Shown in pieces: positions 41,964 to 52,253 of a stretch of 64,000 nucleotides of DNA. The notes beneath the pieces were generated by a model, which was given only the letters and a program-made list of their open reading frames with translations, was not told where the DNA came from and ran no database searches. Made by a program: the position numbers and the translations under genes. The stretch comes from Anaerolineae bacterium. Lineage in GTDB: Bacteria; Chloroflexota; Anaerolineae; Promineifilales; Promineifilaceae. The DNA is taken from the NCBI GenBank assembly GCA_023954475.1, contig JAMLHW010000003.1, positions 491,773 to 555,772 of the forward strand, read 5' to 3'. Every line of letters begins with the position of its first letter. The stretch's first letter is position 1.

Positions 41964-43091
41964 TTATTCGCGGTTCCACCAGTTCAGCGTAGATGCGTCG
42001 GTTGTAATGTAACGTGGCGTCACAATACCGGCCTGTGTAATCATGTGATAGCGCGCAACCGGCACATTGCGGATGATGAAAGGAATACAGTCCAGTCCCA
42101 TTGTAGAGCATTCTAAGGGGAGCCGTCGATTGCCGTACCGATCGACAAATGTCCGATAATAGTCGACGTACCCGTTGCCGTCCGGATCGAGGTAACCGAG
42201 CCAACCGCGATCCAGGTCAAACAGTATCTCAGAAATGTACATCGATTGTCCCCTATCGCGACAACGCTCTGCATCAGGGCCACACAACGGATCAAGTGGG
42301 TCAAAGATATTTTCAACCGTTGTTTGACCGATTTGCATGCCGTACTGTTGCCCGATTAAGTTTTCAATGTCGGTGTCGGGTAACTGGCAATACCAGGTTT
42401 GTGATCTGTTGCGCACCTGAGTGTGTTTCAGAGCGGTGCCGGTTGGCTGTGGCCGACTGGTATCAATCGTAACTGTTTGCGTGTCGTCGATGGTAACATC
42501 CTGGCCACAATCCATCCATCCACCGTAAAAAATAAACCCATCATCAATGCGCAAAAGCGCAGAAAATGAGTGGAAACGCGTCGCCATGCCTTTATTGACA
42601 GGGATGCCGTGCCATTCTATCTCGTACGTATCGATGCAGTCGGGCGGATTGACACAGGTCCAGCGCGTCGATGTGTTGCCACTTTCAAAATTGTACCCTT
42701 CGTGCTTTCCGTTAGGCCAGGGTAGATTCTCGGCTCCGTCACCGGTTAACCACGGATAGGAAAGCGATTGACCACCGTTTAGGGCAATAAATTGTTGGGA
42801 AGGCAATGGTTCGTCGGGTGACATGTGGCTGTGATCGTGCCAGCAGTCCAGTTCGACGTCGTAGTGTGAATGCATCCGCGTCACATCGTGACCGGCCACA
42901 TCGCAGGCAGGGGCATCTGATGGTGAGGCTACCTGCGCAGGTGCTGATGATTCGGCCGATGGTTCGTGACTGGCCCAGACACTGCTGGTGGATGAGGCGA
43001 GAAAGATGGTAATGGCGACCAGGCTACCAAAAACGATAATCAGGCGCAGCGGACGTCTATTTTCTTTGTGCAACAAATTACTATACTCCAT
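41964..43091 (-). CDS. Secreted protein of unknown family
   Basis: A 375-residue exported protein. The basic start is followed by a signal helix (LIIVFGSLVAITIFLASS). The mature part has ten or so cysteines, a His-rich stretch (MHSHYDVELDCWHDHSH), and YLDPDGNGYVDYY, which resembles a calcium-binding loop. No enzyme family is recognised. Gene-like codon use, a signal peptide and a good terminator support it as real. Confidence 0.72.
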   Translation of the reverse strand: MEYSNLLHKENRRPLRLIIVFGSLVAITIFLASSTSSVWASHEPSAESSAPAQVASPSDAPACDVAGHDVTRMHSHYDVELDCWHDHSHMSPDEPLPSQQFIALNGGQSLSYPWLTGDGAENLPWPNGKHEGYNFESGNTSTRWTCVNPPDCIDTYEIEWHGIPVNKGMATRFHSFSALLRIDDGFIFYGGWMDCGQDVTIDDTQTVTIDTSRPQPTGTALKHTQVRNRSQTWYCQLPDTDIENLIGQQYGMQIGQTTVENIFDPLDPLCGPDAERCRDRGQSMYISEILFDLDRGWLGYLDPDGNGYVDYYRTFVDRYGNRRLPLECSTMGLDCIPFIIRNVPVARYHMITQAGIVTPRYITTDASTLNWWNRE

Positions 43092-43496
43092 TTTGATTTA
43101 CTCTCTACATAAAATTTAGCTCAATATCTATCATTGTGTTTGCAACAGGCAACTAGTGGACTCTTTAGCTAGTCGACTTGTTGTGGAACATGGTACCTAC
43201 GGTTTTTTGACACGATCTTCCCTACAGGCCGACTTTGACATGGCCAGATTGCCAAATCGTTTTGTGATTATGTTGTGCAGTGACTAGCAGACGACCCCGA
43301 TGTTGTCTGTCGATGGGCAATTTTCGCTTGCGAAGAGCATATGAATGTATTTGTCTGCAAGCATTTGCCCCGAATTGAGCGCAGCAAGTATAGCGATAGA
43401 TCATCATTAGAGAACACAATATACGGAGTTCTCCAATCCCGCTAATGTTTTGCATAGGAGTTTGTGACACACATTCTGAACCGATTGGCGGAAACT
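43092..43496. other. AT-rich intergenic region
   Basis: 405 bp with no supported gene. An 82-codon minus-strand frame (43222-43470) has no family signs and no clear ribosome binding site. The upstream promoter of the secreted-protein gene must lie here. Confidence 0.45.
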
Positions 43497-43847
43497 CTAG
43501 TCACCAAAGTCACCAACGGTTGTTTCGGCCGAATTGTCCTGGCTTTCAAACCAGGCTTTGAAATCCCTCAGCTTGATGTTACCTGGATTTGCCCGACAAG
43601 CGCCCTCAATCAGATCGCCCTGTCGATCTTCGCGATTGGCCCAGTCAATGAGTTCGAATGCAACGTCGATAAGGCTCCGGTTGTTCACATGTGCCACATG
43701 CTCCAATCGAACTGACAAATAGATTCTGACCATGATTCTGAGCGAACTATAAGTATAAGCATCTATTATTGCTTCGAGCAGCTTTGCAAATGCTATCCCT
43801 TCAATCTTTTTGGCCACCTTACGCTGTGACAATCGTTGTTGGTCCAT
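43497..43847 (-). CDS. EAD1-like (effector-associated domain 1) adaptor protein
   Basis: A 116-residue single-domain protein. The helical pattern GIAFAKLLEAIIDAY, then SLIDVAFELIDWANRE, then LIEGACRANPGNIKLRDF matches the EAD1 profile as I know it (FxxLxxALxDAF, LxxxVFxLIxWAxxxGRL, LixaaxxxNPGNxxLR). Family knowledge: EADs are death-like adaptor domains that link effector or sensor proteins carrying the same EAD in bacterial conflict and programmed-death systems. A free-standing EAD1 implies a partner elsewhere; no second EAD1 is visible in this window. The gap downstream leads to the secreted-protein gene, and the CAP gene is upstream. Confidence 0.78.
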   Translation of the reverse strand: MDQQRLSQRKVAKKIEGIAFAKLLEAIIDAYTYSSLRIMVRIYLSVRLEHVAHVNNRSLIDVAFELIDWANREDRQGDLIEGACRANPGNIKLRDFKAWFESQDNSAETTVGDFGD

Positions 43848-44092
43848 TGGAATAAACCTGCTAATAAGGGGTTTAATTTATGAGTATGATAGACAATGGA
43901 TTACATAGTTATGATGAATGCCGGTAAGGCATCGCGCGTGGGTGGCACTTTATGTGACTCTCAAATCGACCTCCTGAAAATGATGCAATGGCGCGCTGCG
44001 TCAGCGACCTAATATTAATCACAGGATGAGAAGATCGCCTCTTGAACTAAACAGGAAATAACATCACAAGCTTACTTGTGGCTCAACGCGCA

Positions 44093-45352
44093 TCACTCAA
44101 CAAAAAATCCGGAATTAACCGTACTGAAAGACCATTCGTATAGCTTTCCGTCAACCGATACCTCGACGTGATACGTTTCTCCGACTTGGAGTGGGTACTC
44201 TGTCATGATGACGATGGCATTGTGTTTATCCAATATGCCACGCCCAACTTGTTGTTGGTAACTGTTTTCGTTGACGTAACTGGTTTCATCAAACAGACAG
44301 TGCTCAAGTTCTGTGCCATCGGCCGTCGTGACACGATGTTCAGTGACAATAGGTGGTTGGTTGTGACCACCGAGCATCAGAATGATAGGCGCACCAACAG
44401 GGCGTTCATATCCAGGACAAGCGCTCAATGGATTGGGCCATTCAGACAACGTGCTGCGAATGATCCATGTTTTGCCACCGTCACCGGGGAACATGATGGG
44501 ATACGCATCGTCGACTAAAGCTGCTGTGTCCACACCATTGGCAATGTCTATGACAGAAGCCATATTGAGTGAACCGACTTCTTCGTTATGCGTGCTGAAG
44601 CCGACCGATTCGAGCGCAGGGTTCAAAAGCGGAATGGCATGAAACGGTGCGGAAATCCAGTAATCAATCGCCCAATTGAAGGTAGAGTCAGATCCGGAAC
44701 TGGCAACGATATTCGAGCTCTTGGCCGCGAATAACCCTTCATCGGTATACCATTGGCTGATCTCATCTTCATCGTGCTCAATTGCATCTTCCTGAACCAT
44801 ATAATTGCTGTGGAGCTTCGCGTAGTCAGTTAGCTTTGTATCCTCGCTAACGGTGTCCAGATTTGCCTGCTGCCGGAAAGCGTTGAGATAGCCCAGCCAA
44901 TCAAGTTCAGCCAGGCCCATATTTTCAATAGTATCAATGTCATCAGCATTGGTTTCAGCGGTTGTGGCTGCTTCAGTGGCAAGAACAGTGTCTGGTTGTT
45001 CCGTTGCTTCTATGCCGGGCTTGGATTCGGCCGAAACAAGATTGATAGCTTCTTCATTCACCACAATTGGCAGCGCTTGTGGCGTTGCCGTGGCTGTTGC
45101 AACCGGAACCGGCGTCATCGTCGGTGGAGGTGGGAGCGTTAAATCCGGCTGACCGGCATTATTTGTTGGGGCAAAAGACGTACTATCTGGCCTGGTCTCA
45201 CTTGAAGGTACCTGAGAGGATTTATCGGTTACAACTTGCGCTGCTGCAGCACTTTGCCGCCATGGTGCCACGCGTATCAGCAGAAAAAGTAAACAACCGA
45301 GCAAAATTACATTCGTGACAACGGATAATTGGGACAAAACGGGTTTAGACAT
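44093..45352 (-). CDS. Exported CAP/SCP-domain protein
   Basis: A 419-residue protein. An N-terminal membrane helix (VVTNVILLGCLLFLLIRV) precedes a Thr/Pro/Ala-rich linker to about residue 150, then a CAP domain: WLGYLNAFRQQANLDTV, YAKLHSNYMVQEDAIEHDEDE and the later SSNIVAS, the bacterial SCP layout with conserved His and Glu. A C-terminal beta domain (VGETYHVEVSVDGKLYEWSF) follows. CAP proteins are extracellular, with various or unknown functions. ATG 45352 (GGAG at 6 nt) is preferred over the ATG 3 nt earlier. Confidence 0.82.
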   Translation of the reverse strand: MSKPVLSQLSVVTNVILLGCLLFLLIRVAPWRQSAAAAQVVTDKSSQVPSSETRPDSTSFAPTNNAGQPDLTLPPPPTMTPVPVATATATPQALPIVVNEEAINLVSAESKPGIEATEQPDTVLATEAATTAETNADDIDTIENMGLAELDWLGYLNAFRQQANLDTVSEDTKLTDYAKLHSNYMVQEDAIEHDEDEISQWYTDEGLFAAKSSNIVASSGSDSTFNWAIDYWISAPFHAIPLLNPALESVGFSTHNEEVGSLNMASVIDIANGVDTAALVDDAYPIMFPGDGGKTWIIRSTLSEWPNPLSACPGYERPVGAPIILMLGGHNQPPIVTEHRVTTADGTELEHCLFDETSYVNENSYQQQVGRGILDKHNAIVIMTEYPLQVGETYHVEVSVDGKLYEWSFSTVNSGFFVE

Positions 45353-45355
45353 CAT

Positions 45356-45878
45356 AGTCTCCTTGTTCCATAGTGGGCAACTTTCGCCTCATTTTCCTCG
45401 TGAGCATGTTAAGCATGCACTACTCTGGAACAGAGGCAGAATTGTCCATACCTTGTTTGTTGCTCAGTAGTCTGGCGGGATAGGAGTCGATGACCCGAAT
45501 GGCGGAGGGTTTCGAATCTTTATGGCGCTGAGCGCAAGACGCGAATCGACAATAAACGATATGAAATTGTTGTACTGCTAGTAAAAATCACTTATAAAGT
45601 ACTACACGCAATACTGCTTTGTCAAGATGAGTATTATGCGAAATATGCAGATTGGTACCAATGTACTACCCTGGAGGGGCTTTTCAGCATTGCAATCAAG
45701 TTGTCACCAAGATGAAACTGATTTGATCCGAAATGGATCGCGGATCACGAGGGGGGGATGTCGTTTAGCTAATTGCTTACGATGGACAGCATAAGTCCAG
45801 CATAGGGGTTGTTGGCAGACACTCGGTGGCATGATGACACTGCCTGGAGCGGGGAGGATTTCGACTAATGCGGCAGGT
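45356..45878. other. Intergenic region, nothing recognised
   Basis: 523 bp between polA and the CAP gene, somewhat AT-rich near 45540-45650. No T-tract hairpin, RNA gene or coding frame is convincing. Confidence 0.45.
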
Positions 45879-48656
45879 TTACTTCAGCTGGTACCAGTTT
45901 CGGCCGATGCTCCCTTGAACCTGGAGCGGTACGTCCAGTTGATAAGCATTGCGCATGGTGTTTTCGACCAATGTTTTGACGGTGTCAACTTCAGCTTCCG
46001 GCACCTCTAGCAACAATTCGTCGTGTACCTGCAGTAGCATCCGCGCATCGTAATTTGCTAGCAATTCTTCGTGTAGACGTAACATCGCTACCTTGATAAT
46101 GTCGGCAGCAGAGCCTTGGATCGGGTAATTGATCGCCTCACGCTCCGCACGGGCTTCAAACTGACGGTTGCGACGCCCATGCATTTTGAAAATCGGGAAA
46201 TAGCGACGGCGGCCCATCAGCGTTTCAACATAGCCCTGGTCGCGAGCCAATTGCTTTGTCCCGTCGAGATAGCGTCGTACGCCGGGGAAGCGTTCAAAAT
46301 ACGTTTTGATGAATTTCTCAGCTTCTTCCAGTGTCAGATCGGAGTCACGTGCCAGCCGGTAAGCACCCATGCCGTACATCAAGCCAAAGTTAACTGCTTT
46401 GGCGAAGCGCCGTTGTTCAAATGTCACGGCGTCCGGTTGAATGCCATATACAGTCGCCGCCGTCGTGCGGTGAATATCCTGATTTTCACGAAATGCTTGC
46501 AGCAACGCTTCATCCTGACTGACATGCGCCAAAATGCGCAGCTCTACCTGCGAGTAGTCGGCGGCCAGGAAAACGCAGCCCGGTTTGGGGACGAAACCGC
46601 GCCGAATTTGCCGTCCCGCTTCGGTGCGAATGGGGATGTTTTGCAGATTGGGCGAGTTGCTTGCCAGGCGCCCGGTGACAGCACCGGTTTGATTAAAGCT
46701 GGTGTGAAGGCGTCCCGTATCGGGATTGACCATGTCGGGCAGGGCATCGACATAGGTGCTTTTCAGCTTACCCAGTTCACGGTATTCGAGAATTTTGTCT
46801 ATGATACCCGTGGTATCTATTTCGTGTAGCGATTCTAATACACTGGCAGAGGTCGAATAATAGCCGCTGCGCGTCTTTTTCAGCCCCTCAGTGGGCAAGC
46901 CCAAATTTTGGAAGAGTACATCGCTCAATTGCTGGGTGGAATTGATGTTAAACGGCTCGCCGGCAATGGCGTGAATCTCCAACTCGAGTTCGTTGAGCCG
47001 GTGACCGTATTCGGCCGATAATTCGCTAAAAAACGCTGTGTCAATTGCAATGCCCTGTTGCTCCATGTCGGCAATCACCGTGATGAGCTGCATCTCCAGT
47101 TTGAGCAGTTCAACTCCGTTTTTCTCTTTTAGTTCAGCACGCAACGGTTTGACCAACCGCAGTGTCATGTCCGCATCGGCCGAACCGTATGGCGCAGCAT
47201 CTTCAATCGGCACTTCAGCAAAACTCTTTTGCTTGCTGCCCTTGCCGATCAGCGTTTCAATCGCCTGCATCTCGATGCCCAGCCGCTGCCGCGACAAATC
47301 CTTCAGCCCTTTGAACTTCGTGCTTGGGTCGCTGATCCACTCCGCAATCATTGTGTCAAAGGTCAGCGGTGTGACCGTCAGGCCGTGGCGTTGCAAAATG
47401 ACATAATCGTACTTGGCGTTGTGGGCAATTTTGCCGATGGCCGGATTGGTCATGGCCGGGCGAATCGCATCTAGTACGACTTCCATCGGCAGTTGATTGG
47501 GGGCTAGCTCCGGCGCACCGGCGAACAAGTTCATCTGCCCGCTGGTGTTTTGTCCGGCACGGTCGAGGTGCCCCACAGGAATATAGTAGGCGACCGGTGT
47601 GTTGACGCTGAGACAGATGCCCACCAATTCGGCCGAAATCTTATCCAGCCCCGTCGTCTCCACATCAAAGGCAATCTCTTTGGCATTGTTCAGCACCTTG
47701 ACCACCGCTGCCAACTGATCCGAGGTTCGCACAACAATCGTTTCTGTTGCCTTGACCTCCGATAAATCCAGTTCGTCACGCGGCACGTAATTAGCCAGCC
47801 GCTTCGATAACGAACGAAACTCCAATTCCCGGAACAATTCGAGGACGGAATTGGCATCAAATTCGTGTAGTACGCAATCTTCGATGTTCAATTGAATCGG
47901 TGCATCTGTTACAATTGTGGCCAATTTACGGCTCAGATAGGCGTTGTCGCGGTCGGCTTCCAACTTGTTGCGGTAGCGCGTGGCAATCTCATCGAGATGT
48001 GCATAAATATTGTCGAGATCGCCGTATTCTTCCAGCAACTTGACCGCTGTTTTTTTGCCGATGCCGGCTACGCCGGGGATATTGTCGCTTTTATCACCTT
48101 CCAGCGCTTTCCAGTCGATGATTTGCCTGGGCTGCATCTCGTACTCTTCCACAACGAGCGCCGGTGTGTAGATACGTGGCTGGCGTTGATAACGGCTGGG
48201 CGGCAGTTCGACTACCGTGTTGTCATCGACAAGTTGCAGCAAATCGCGGTCGCCGGTGATGATGTGTACCGGGACGCCGAGCGGTTTTGCCTGTTTTGCG
48301 ATTGTGCCCAGCACATCATCAGCCTCGTAGCCATCCAATTCCAATACCGGGATATTCATGGTGCGGATCACCTGACGAATACGCTCAATTTGCAGCGCCA
48401 ATTCGTCGGGCATTTTCTCGCGTGTGCCTTTATAGTCGGTAAACATATCGTCGCGGAAGGTTCGGCCGACATCGAAGCTGACTGCGAGGTATTTCGGCGG
48501 ATCGTCGGACATCATCAAGTCGAGAACGGTGCGTGTGAATCCGTATGTGGCGTTGGTTGGCTCACCGTCTTGCGTGGTGAACGCTTCCAGCGGCAGAGCA
48601 TAAAATTGGCGGTAGGCGAGGGCGTGTCCGTCGATCAATACGAGCTTGTCAGCCAT
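45879..48656 (-). CDS. polA: DNA polymerase I
   Basis: A 925-residue repair and Okazaki-fragment polymerase with all three domains. The 5'-3' exonuclease is at about 1-290 (LVLIDGHALAYRQFYA, GYEADDVLGT, GDRDLLQLV). The 3'-5' exonuclease appears active, with EIAFDVETTGLD, HNAKYDYVIL and YGSADADMTL. The polymerase motifs are DYSQVELRILAHVS, RRFAKAVNFGLMYGMG and LQVHDELLLEV. The start follows GGGAG at 8 nt. Confidence 0.97.
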   Translation of the reverse strand: MADKLVLIDGHALAYRQFYALPLEAFTTQDGEPTNATYGFTRTVLDLMMSDDPPKYLAVSFDVGRTFRDDMFTDYKGTREKMPDELALQIERIRQVIRTMNIPVLELDGYEADDVLGTIAKQAKPLGVPVHIITGDRDLLQLVDDNTVVELPPSRYQRQPRIYTPALVVEEYEMQPRQIIDWKALEGDKSDNIPGVAGIGKKTAVKLLEEYGDLDNIYAHLDEIATRYRNKLEADRDNAYLSRKLATIVTDAPIQLNIEDCVLHEFDANSVLELFRELEFRSLSKRLANYVPRDELDLSEVKATETIVVRTSDQLAAVVKVLNNAKEIAFDVETTGLDKISAELVGICLSVNTPVAYYIPVGHLDRAGQNTSGQMNLFAGAPELAPNQLPMEVVLDAIRPAMTNPAIGKIAHNAKYDYVILQRHGLTVTPLTFDTMIAEWISDPSTKFKGLKDLSRQRLGIEMQAIETLIGKGSKQKSFAEVPIEDAAPYGSADADMTLRLVKPLRAELKEKNGVELLKLEMQLITVIADMEQQGIAIDTAFFSELSAEYGHRLNELELEIHAIAGEPFNINSTQQLSDVLFQNLGLPTEGLKKTRSGYYSTSASVLESLHEIDTTGIIDKILEYRELGKLKSTYVDALPDMVNPDTGRLHTSFNQTGAVTGRLASNSPNLQNIPIRTEAGRQIRRGFVPKPGCVFLAADYSQVELRILAHVSQDEALLQAFRENQDIHRTTAATVYGIQPDAVTFEQRRFAKAVNFGLMYGMGAYRLARDSDLTLEEAEKFIKTYFERFPGVRRYLDGTKQLARDQGYVETLMGRRRYFPIFKMHGRRNRQFEARAEREAINYPIQGSAADIIKVAMLRLHEELLANYDARMLLQVHDELLLEVPEAEVDTVKTLVENTMRNAYQLDVPLQVQGSIGRNWYQLK

Positions 48657-48847
48657 GAAAAATCTCCCAATCAGATGTGTTCTTTGCTTAGCTTTCCGCT
48701 GCGACCATGGTGCTAAAGGAATGAACGTGTTGAGTTGTTCTGATTATACCGCACGTGGATTGCGACAGCGTAAATCGTCAAAACACGTTAAGATCATCTT
48801 CTGTAGTGTGGAATTCGATCCTGCACACTGCAACGAGGAAGTAACCT

Positions 48848-50005
48848 ATGACAATGAACTGGTCTCGACTCGAATCTGACTGTACCGACTTTATCCAACG
48901 TCTGATTCAAACGCCGAGTATGCCGTTTGAAGAAGCTGAAATTGCACAACTCGTCGCTGATGAACTGCGTCATCTCGAATTGGACGAAGTTGGGATCGAC
49001 GAAATGGGCAATGTGTTCGGCATTTTGTATGGTGAAGATCGATCTCTGCCGAAACTGGTGCTCAATACGCATCTCGACCACGTCGATCCGGGCGATCCGG
49101 CATTGTGGCCGTATCCGCCGTACAGTGGCGCGATTGCTGATGGGTGCATTTACGGGCGTGGCGCGTCTGATATTAAAGGGCCGGTCGGTGTTCAGGTTTA
49201 CAGTATCGCCGCGTTGATTCGCGCGGACATTCGGCCGAAACGAGACATCGTTTTCACCTGCGTTGTGCAGGAAGAGATCGGTGGTGCAGGAGCAATACAT
49301 TGGGCGTCCACTGTCGATTATCCCATCGAGTTGCTCATCATTGGTGAGCCGAGTAGTAACCGCATCGCTGTTGGTCATCGCGGGATATTTCCGATTATCG
49401 TGACGTTTCATGGCCGTTCAGCACATGCCAGCGCTCCGGACAAGGCGATCAATCCCAACTACGCATTGGCGACATTCCTGTCGCGGCTGGAGCGCGAGCA
49501 AAATCAGCTTGGCGTTCATCCCCGATTGGGTGCGACAACTGTTGCGCCGACGACAATCGAAGTCGATACGAAAAGCCGCAACGTCAGTCCGGCATGGGCG
49601 CGAGTTTGTCTCGATTTCCGCACCGCGACCGAATCATCCCGTTCGCTGGCGGCTTTCATCGACAAACTGGCGGCTGATTTGCTGCCCTATACATTGAGTA
49701 ATCCTTATGACGATTCGGCCGAATTTGACGCATCCGATGAGATTGTTACCGGTTTTGACACTGATCCGGCTGCCGCAATCGCCCAACGCGCCATCGCGGC
49801 CCTCGCAGACGGCATGGGACATGCACCCGAAATCATCAGCTATAATTTTGCCACCGACGGTCGCCACATGGTCGGACTCGGCACTCCGATTCTCGGGTAC
49901 GCTCCGGGTGATGAAAGCGAAGCGCATACGGCCGGCGAAAAAATCCAGATTGCCCAAATCGGTGAGGCGCTACGCGGTCACGTCAACTTGCTGCGTACCC
50001 TGTAG
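48848..50005 (+). CDS. M20-family metallopeptidase/deacylase
   Basis: A 385-residue cytoplasmic zinc hydrolase of the ArgE/DapE/CPG2 group. Metal and catalytic motifs are LNTHLDHVDPGD, YGRGASDIKGP, CVVQEEIGG and GEPSSN, and the C-terminal His sits in EAHTAGEKIQI. The lid (dimerisation) domain begins at VTFHGRSAHASAPDKAIN. The substrate could be an N-acylated amino acid or dipeptide; motif reading alone cannot decide. A good GAGGAAG site precedes ATG 48848. It is divergent from polA. Confidence 0.88.
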   Translation: MTMNWSRLESDCTDFIQRLIQTPSMPFEEAEIAQLVADELRHLELDEVGIDEMGNVFGILYGEDRSLPKLVLNTHLDHVDPGDPALWPYPPYSGAIADGCIYGRGASDIKGPVGVQVYSIAALIRADIRPKRDIVFTCVVQEEIGGAGAIHWASTVDYPIELLIIGEPSSNRIAVGHRGIFPIIVTFHGRSAHASAPDKAINPNYALATFLSRLEREQNQLGVHPRLGATTVAPTTIEVDTKSRNVSPAWARVCLDFRTATESSRSLAAFIDKLAADLLPYTLSNPYDDSAEFDASDEIVTGFDTDPAAAIAQRAIAALADGMGHAPEIISYNFATDGRHMVGLGTPILGYAPGDESEAHTAGEKIQIAQIGEALRGHVNLLRTL

Positions 50006-50022
50006 TCACCCTTTCTAATCGA

Positions 50023-50448
50023 TCACCAGTCGTCAGTGGCTTCAAGGCCATCTTCAGGCAAATCAGGTGGTGTGATCAAGGCGCAAATCGCGCCTGCCGG
50101 GTCCTTGATCACGCAAAAATCACTGTAACCCATCTTGCGCGGACCATCCAGAACCGTGCCGCCCAATGCGATACATTGCTCTGCTGCGGCGTAGGCATCG
50201 GCTACGGTGATGTAGATCAACCAGACAGGCGGCAGGTTGGCATTGCTGTCGCGTGCGTGGCAAATGCCCGTGACGACCGTGTCGCTGTCGGGCAGCTTGA
50301 TGTCGAAGTCGTCGTATGCGCCCATGTTGTGCGGCGCGGCGTCCCAGCCAACGACTTGCTGGTAGAAATTGCGGATAGCAACGGCGTCCGGCACTGTTAA
50401 ATCGAACCAGGCAATCGTGCCGACAGCGGGTATTGGTGGTGTACTCAT
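50023..50448 (-). CDS. VOC/glyoxalase-fold protein
   Basis: A 141-residue protein with two beta-alpha-beta-beta-beta units of the vicinal oxygen chelate fold: TIAWFDLTVPDAVAIRNFYQ...VVGWDA in the first and WLIYITVADAYAAAEQ...DFCVIKDPAGAICALI in the second. Similar proteins include CFP-30B-type and dioxygenase relatives, often without a known substrate. ATG 50448 follows GGAG. It is convergent with the M20 gene. Confidence 0.85.
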   Translation of the reverse strand: MSTPPIPAVGTIAWFDLTVPDAVAIRNFYQQVVGWDAAPHNMGAYDDFDIKLPDSDTVVTGICHARDSNANLPPVWLIYITVADAYAAAEQCIALGGTVLDGPRKMGYSDFCVIKDPAGAICALITPPDLPEDGLEATDDW

Positions 50449-50653
50449 GGTGGTTTCTCCGATGGTGTAATACTTTATTGTATATAGAACACCTGTTTTA
50501 GTAAAGGGGTTCGGCCGAATTTCCAGCCGATAAACAAATTTCAAACGGCGCCGGCCAGATAAGCTTTAGGCTAAAGCTGAGGTGGATGTGGGGATGGCGA
50601 AAGGGGAAAAGGGTAAAATCGGCCGAAACCCATCCTGTTCATCCGGAGAATTC

Positions 50654-52186
50654 ATGCCACGAATCGCTCTTCTACTGCTTATTTTACTGGTTGTCATTAT
50701 TGCCATTCCGCTTGTCAATGCCACTGAAGCGACCTGGCAGACCAAAGTCGATAAGGATGTTCTGACAGCCGCTGCCAATGGCAGCACCGAGTTTTTGCTT
50801 GTACTCGATGAGCAAGCCAATTTGGCAACCACTGACAGCAGAGCTGACAAAGCAGTTAAAGGAGCAGTGGTGTATAGCAGGCTGACCACATTTGCGCAGC
50901 AGAGTCAACAACCGCTGCTCGACCAGTTGGCGCAGCTACGCGTGCCGTATCGTTCATTTTGGATCGCCAATGTCATCTGGGTGCAGGGTGACGCGGCTGT
51001 GCTGGAACAAATGGCGCGAAGTCGGTTGGTGGAACGCGTTGTAGCGAACAAATCGTTTTCGGCCGATTTGCCACGCCCGGTATCTGCCGACATGCCGGCC
51101 ACCGTTGAATGGAACATCAGTAAAATCGGTGCACCCTCCGTCTGGGATATGGGGATTACCGGCGCCGGAGTCGTCATCGGCGGACAAGATACCGGCTATC
51201 AATGGGATCATCCGGCGCTCAAGGCCAGCTATCGCGGTTGGGACGGTTCGACGGCAGACCACAACTACAACTGGCACGACGCGATTACGTCCGGCAATGG
51301 TGGCGTTTGCGGTCTCGACTCGCCGGAGCCTTGTGACGATTACGGGCACGGGACGCATACGATGGGTACGATGATAGGCAATGACATGGATTCGGCCGAA
51401 CCGGGTTGGCCCAATGATGCTGCCAATGCCATCGGCGTTGCACCTGGCGCACGCTGGATCGGTTGCCGCAACATGGATGTCGGCAACGGCACGCCGACCA
51501 CCTACATGGATTGTTTTGAATGGTTTATCGCGCCAACCGACCTAAACAACACTAACCCTGATCCGAGTAAAGCGCCGCATGTCATCAGCAATTCGTGGTC
51601 GTGTCCCGAGTCTGAAGGGTGTCTTGATCCCGACATTCTCAAGCAAGTAGTGGAAAATACCCGCGCTGCCGGCATTGTCGTCGTTGCCGCCGCCAGCAAT
51701 CTCGGCTATCTGGGTTGTTCATCAGTCAGCACACCGCCGTCCATTTATGACGCGACGTTTACCATTGGCTCCGTCAACAGCAGCGATGTCATTGCCGGCA
51801 GCAGTGCGCGTGGCCCGGTGACGGTAGACGGCAGCGGACGGCTAAAACCTGACGTAACGGCTCCCGGTGTCAATGTGCGCTCGGCGTGGACAGATGACAT
51901 TTACCTCATTGCCAGTGGCACGAGCATGGCGTCGCCGCATGTCGCCGGTTTGGTTGCGTTGTTGATCGATGCGGATCCGGAGCTGGCAGGGCAGGTTGAG
52001 GCGCTTGAAGCGCTTATTCGGGATACAGCAGTGCCGTTGCTGACGGCTGAGGATTGTGGCGGAACGGCTGGAGAGGTGCCGAATAATGTGTACGGATTCG
52101 GCCGAATTGATGCTTTCGCCGCCGTCCAATCCCAAATCGGTTTCCTTGAGCCGGCAATTTATTTGCCCACAATTCAGAATCCGTAG
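50654..52186 (+). CDS. Secreted subtilisin-like (S8) serine protease
   Basis: A 510-residue exported protease. Signal peptide (LLLLILLVVIIAIPLVNA), an inhibitor-like propeptide to about residue 150, then the S8 domain with the catalytic Asp in GGQDTGYQWDHP, His in DDYGHGTHTMGT, oxyanion Asn in VAAASNLG and Ser in SGTSMASPHVAGL. The C-terminus ends with AIYLPTIQNP, a motif shared with other exported proteins here. ATG 50654 has GGAG 5 nt upstream; earlier in-frame ATGs precede the signal peptide and are unlikely. Confidence 0.94.
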   Translation: MPRIALLLLILLVVIIAIPLVNATEATWQTKVDKDVLTAAANGSTEFLLVLDEQANLATTDSRADKAVKGAVVYSRLTTFAQQSQQPLLDQLAQLRVPYRSFWIANVIWVQGDAAVLEQMARSRLVERVVANKSFSADLPRPVSADMPATVEWNISKIGAPSVWDMGITGAGVVIGGQDTGYQWDHPALKASYRGWDGSTADHNYNWHDAITSGNGGVCGLDSPEPCDDYGHGTHTMGTMIGNDMDSAEPGWPNDAANAIGVAPGARWIGCRNMDVGNGTPTTYMDCFEWFIAPTDLNNTNPDPSKAPHVISNSWSCPESEGCLDPDILKQVVENTRAAGIVVVAAASNLGYLGCSSVSTPPSIYDATFTIGSVNSSDVIAGSSARGPVTVDGSGRLKPDVTAPGVNVRSAWTDDIYLIASGTSMASPHVAGLVALLIDADPELAGQVEALEALIRDTAVPLLTAEDCGGTAGEVPNNVYGFGRIDAFAAVQSQIGFLEPAIYLPTIQNP

Positions 52187-52192
52187 CCGTCA

Positions 52193-52221
52193 CACAAAAA
52201 AGCGGCCCTCATTGAGAGCCG
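52193..52221 (-). terminator. Terminator of the unknown gene, convergent with the subtilase
   Basis: Stem CGGCCCTC / GAGAGCCG with one mismatch and loop ATT. On the minus strand it is followed by TTTTTT. Confidence 0.75.
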
Positions 52222-52253
52222 TTTACTCACACAAAACATAATATCAACAATTC

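Noticed and set aside
43222..43470. 82-codon minus-strand open frame
   Set aside because: No recognisable protein features; the region looks like an AT-rich promoter gap.
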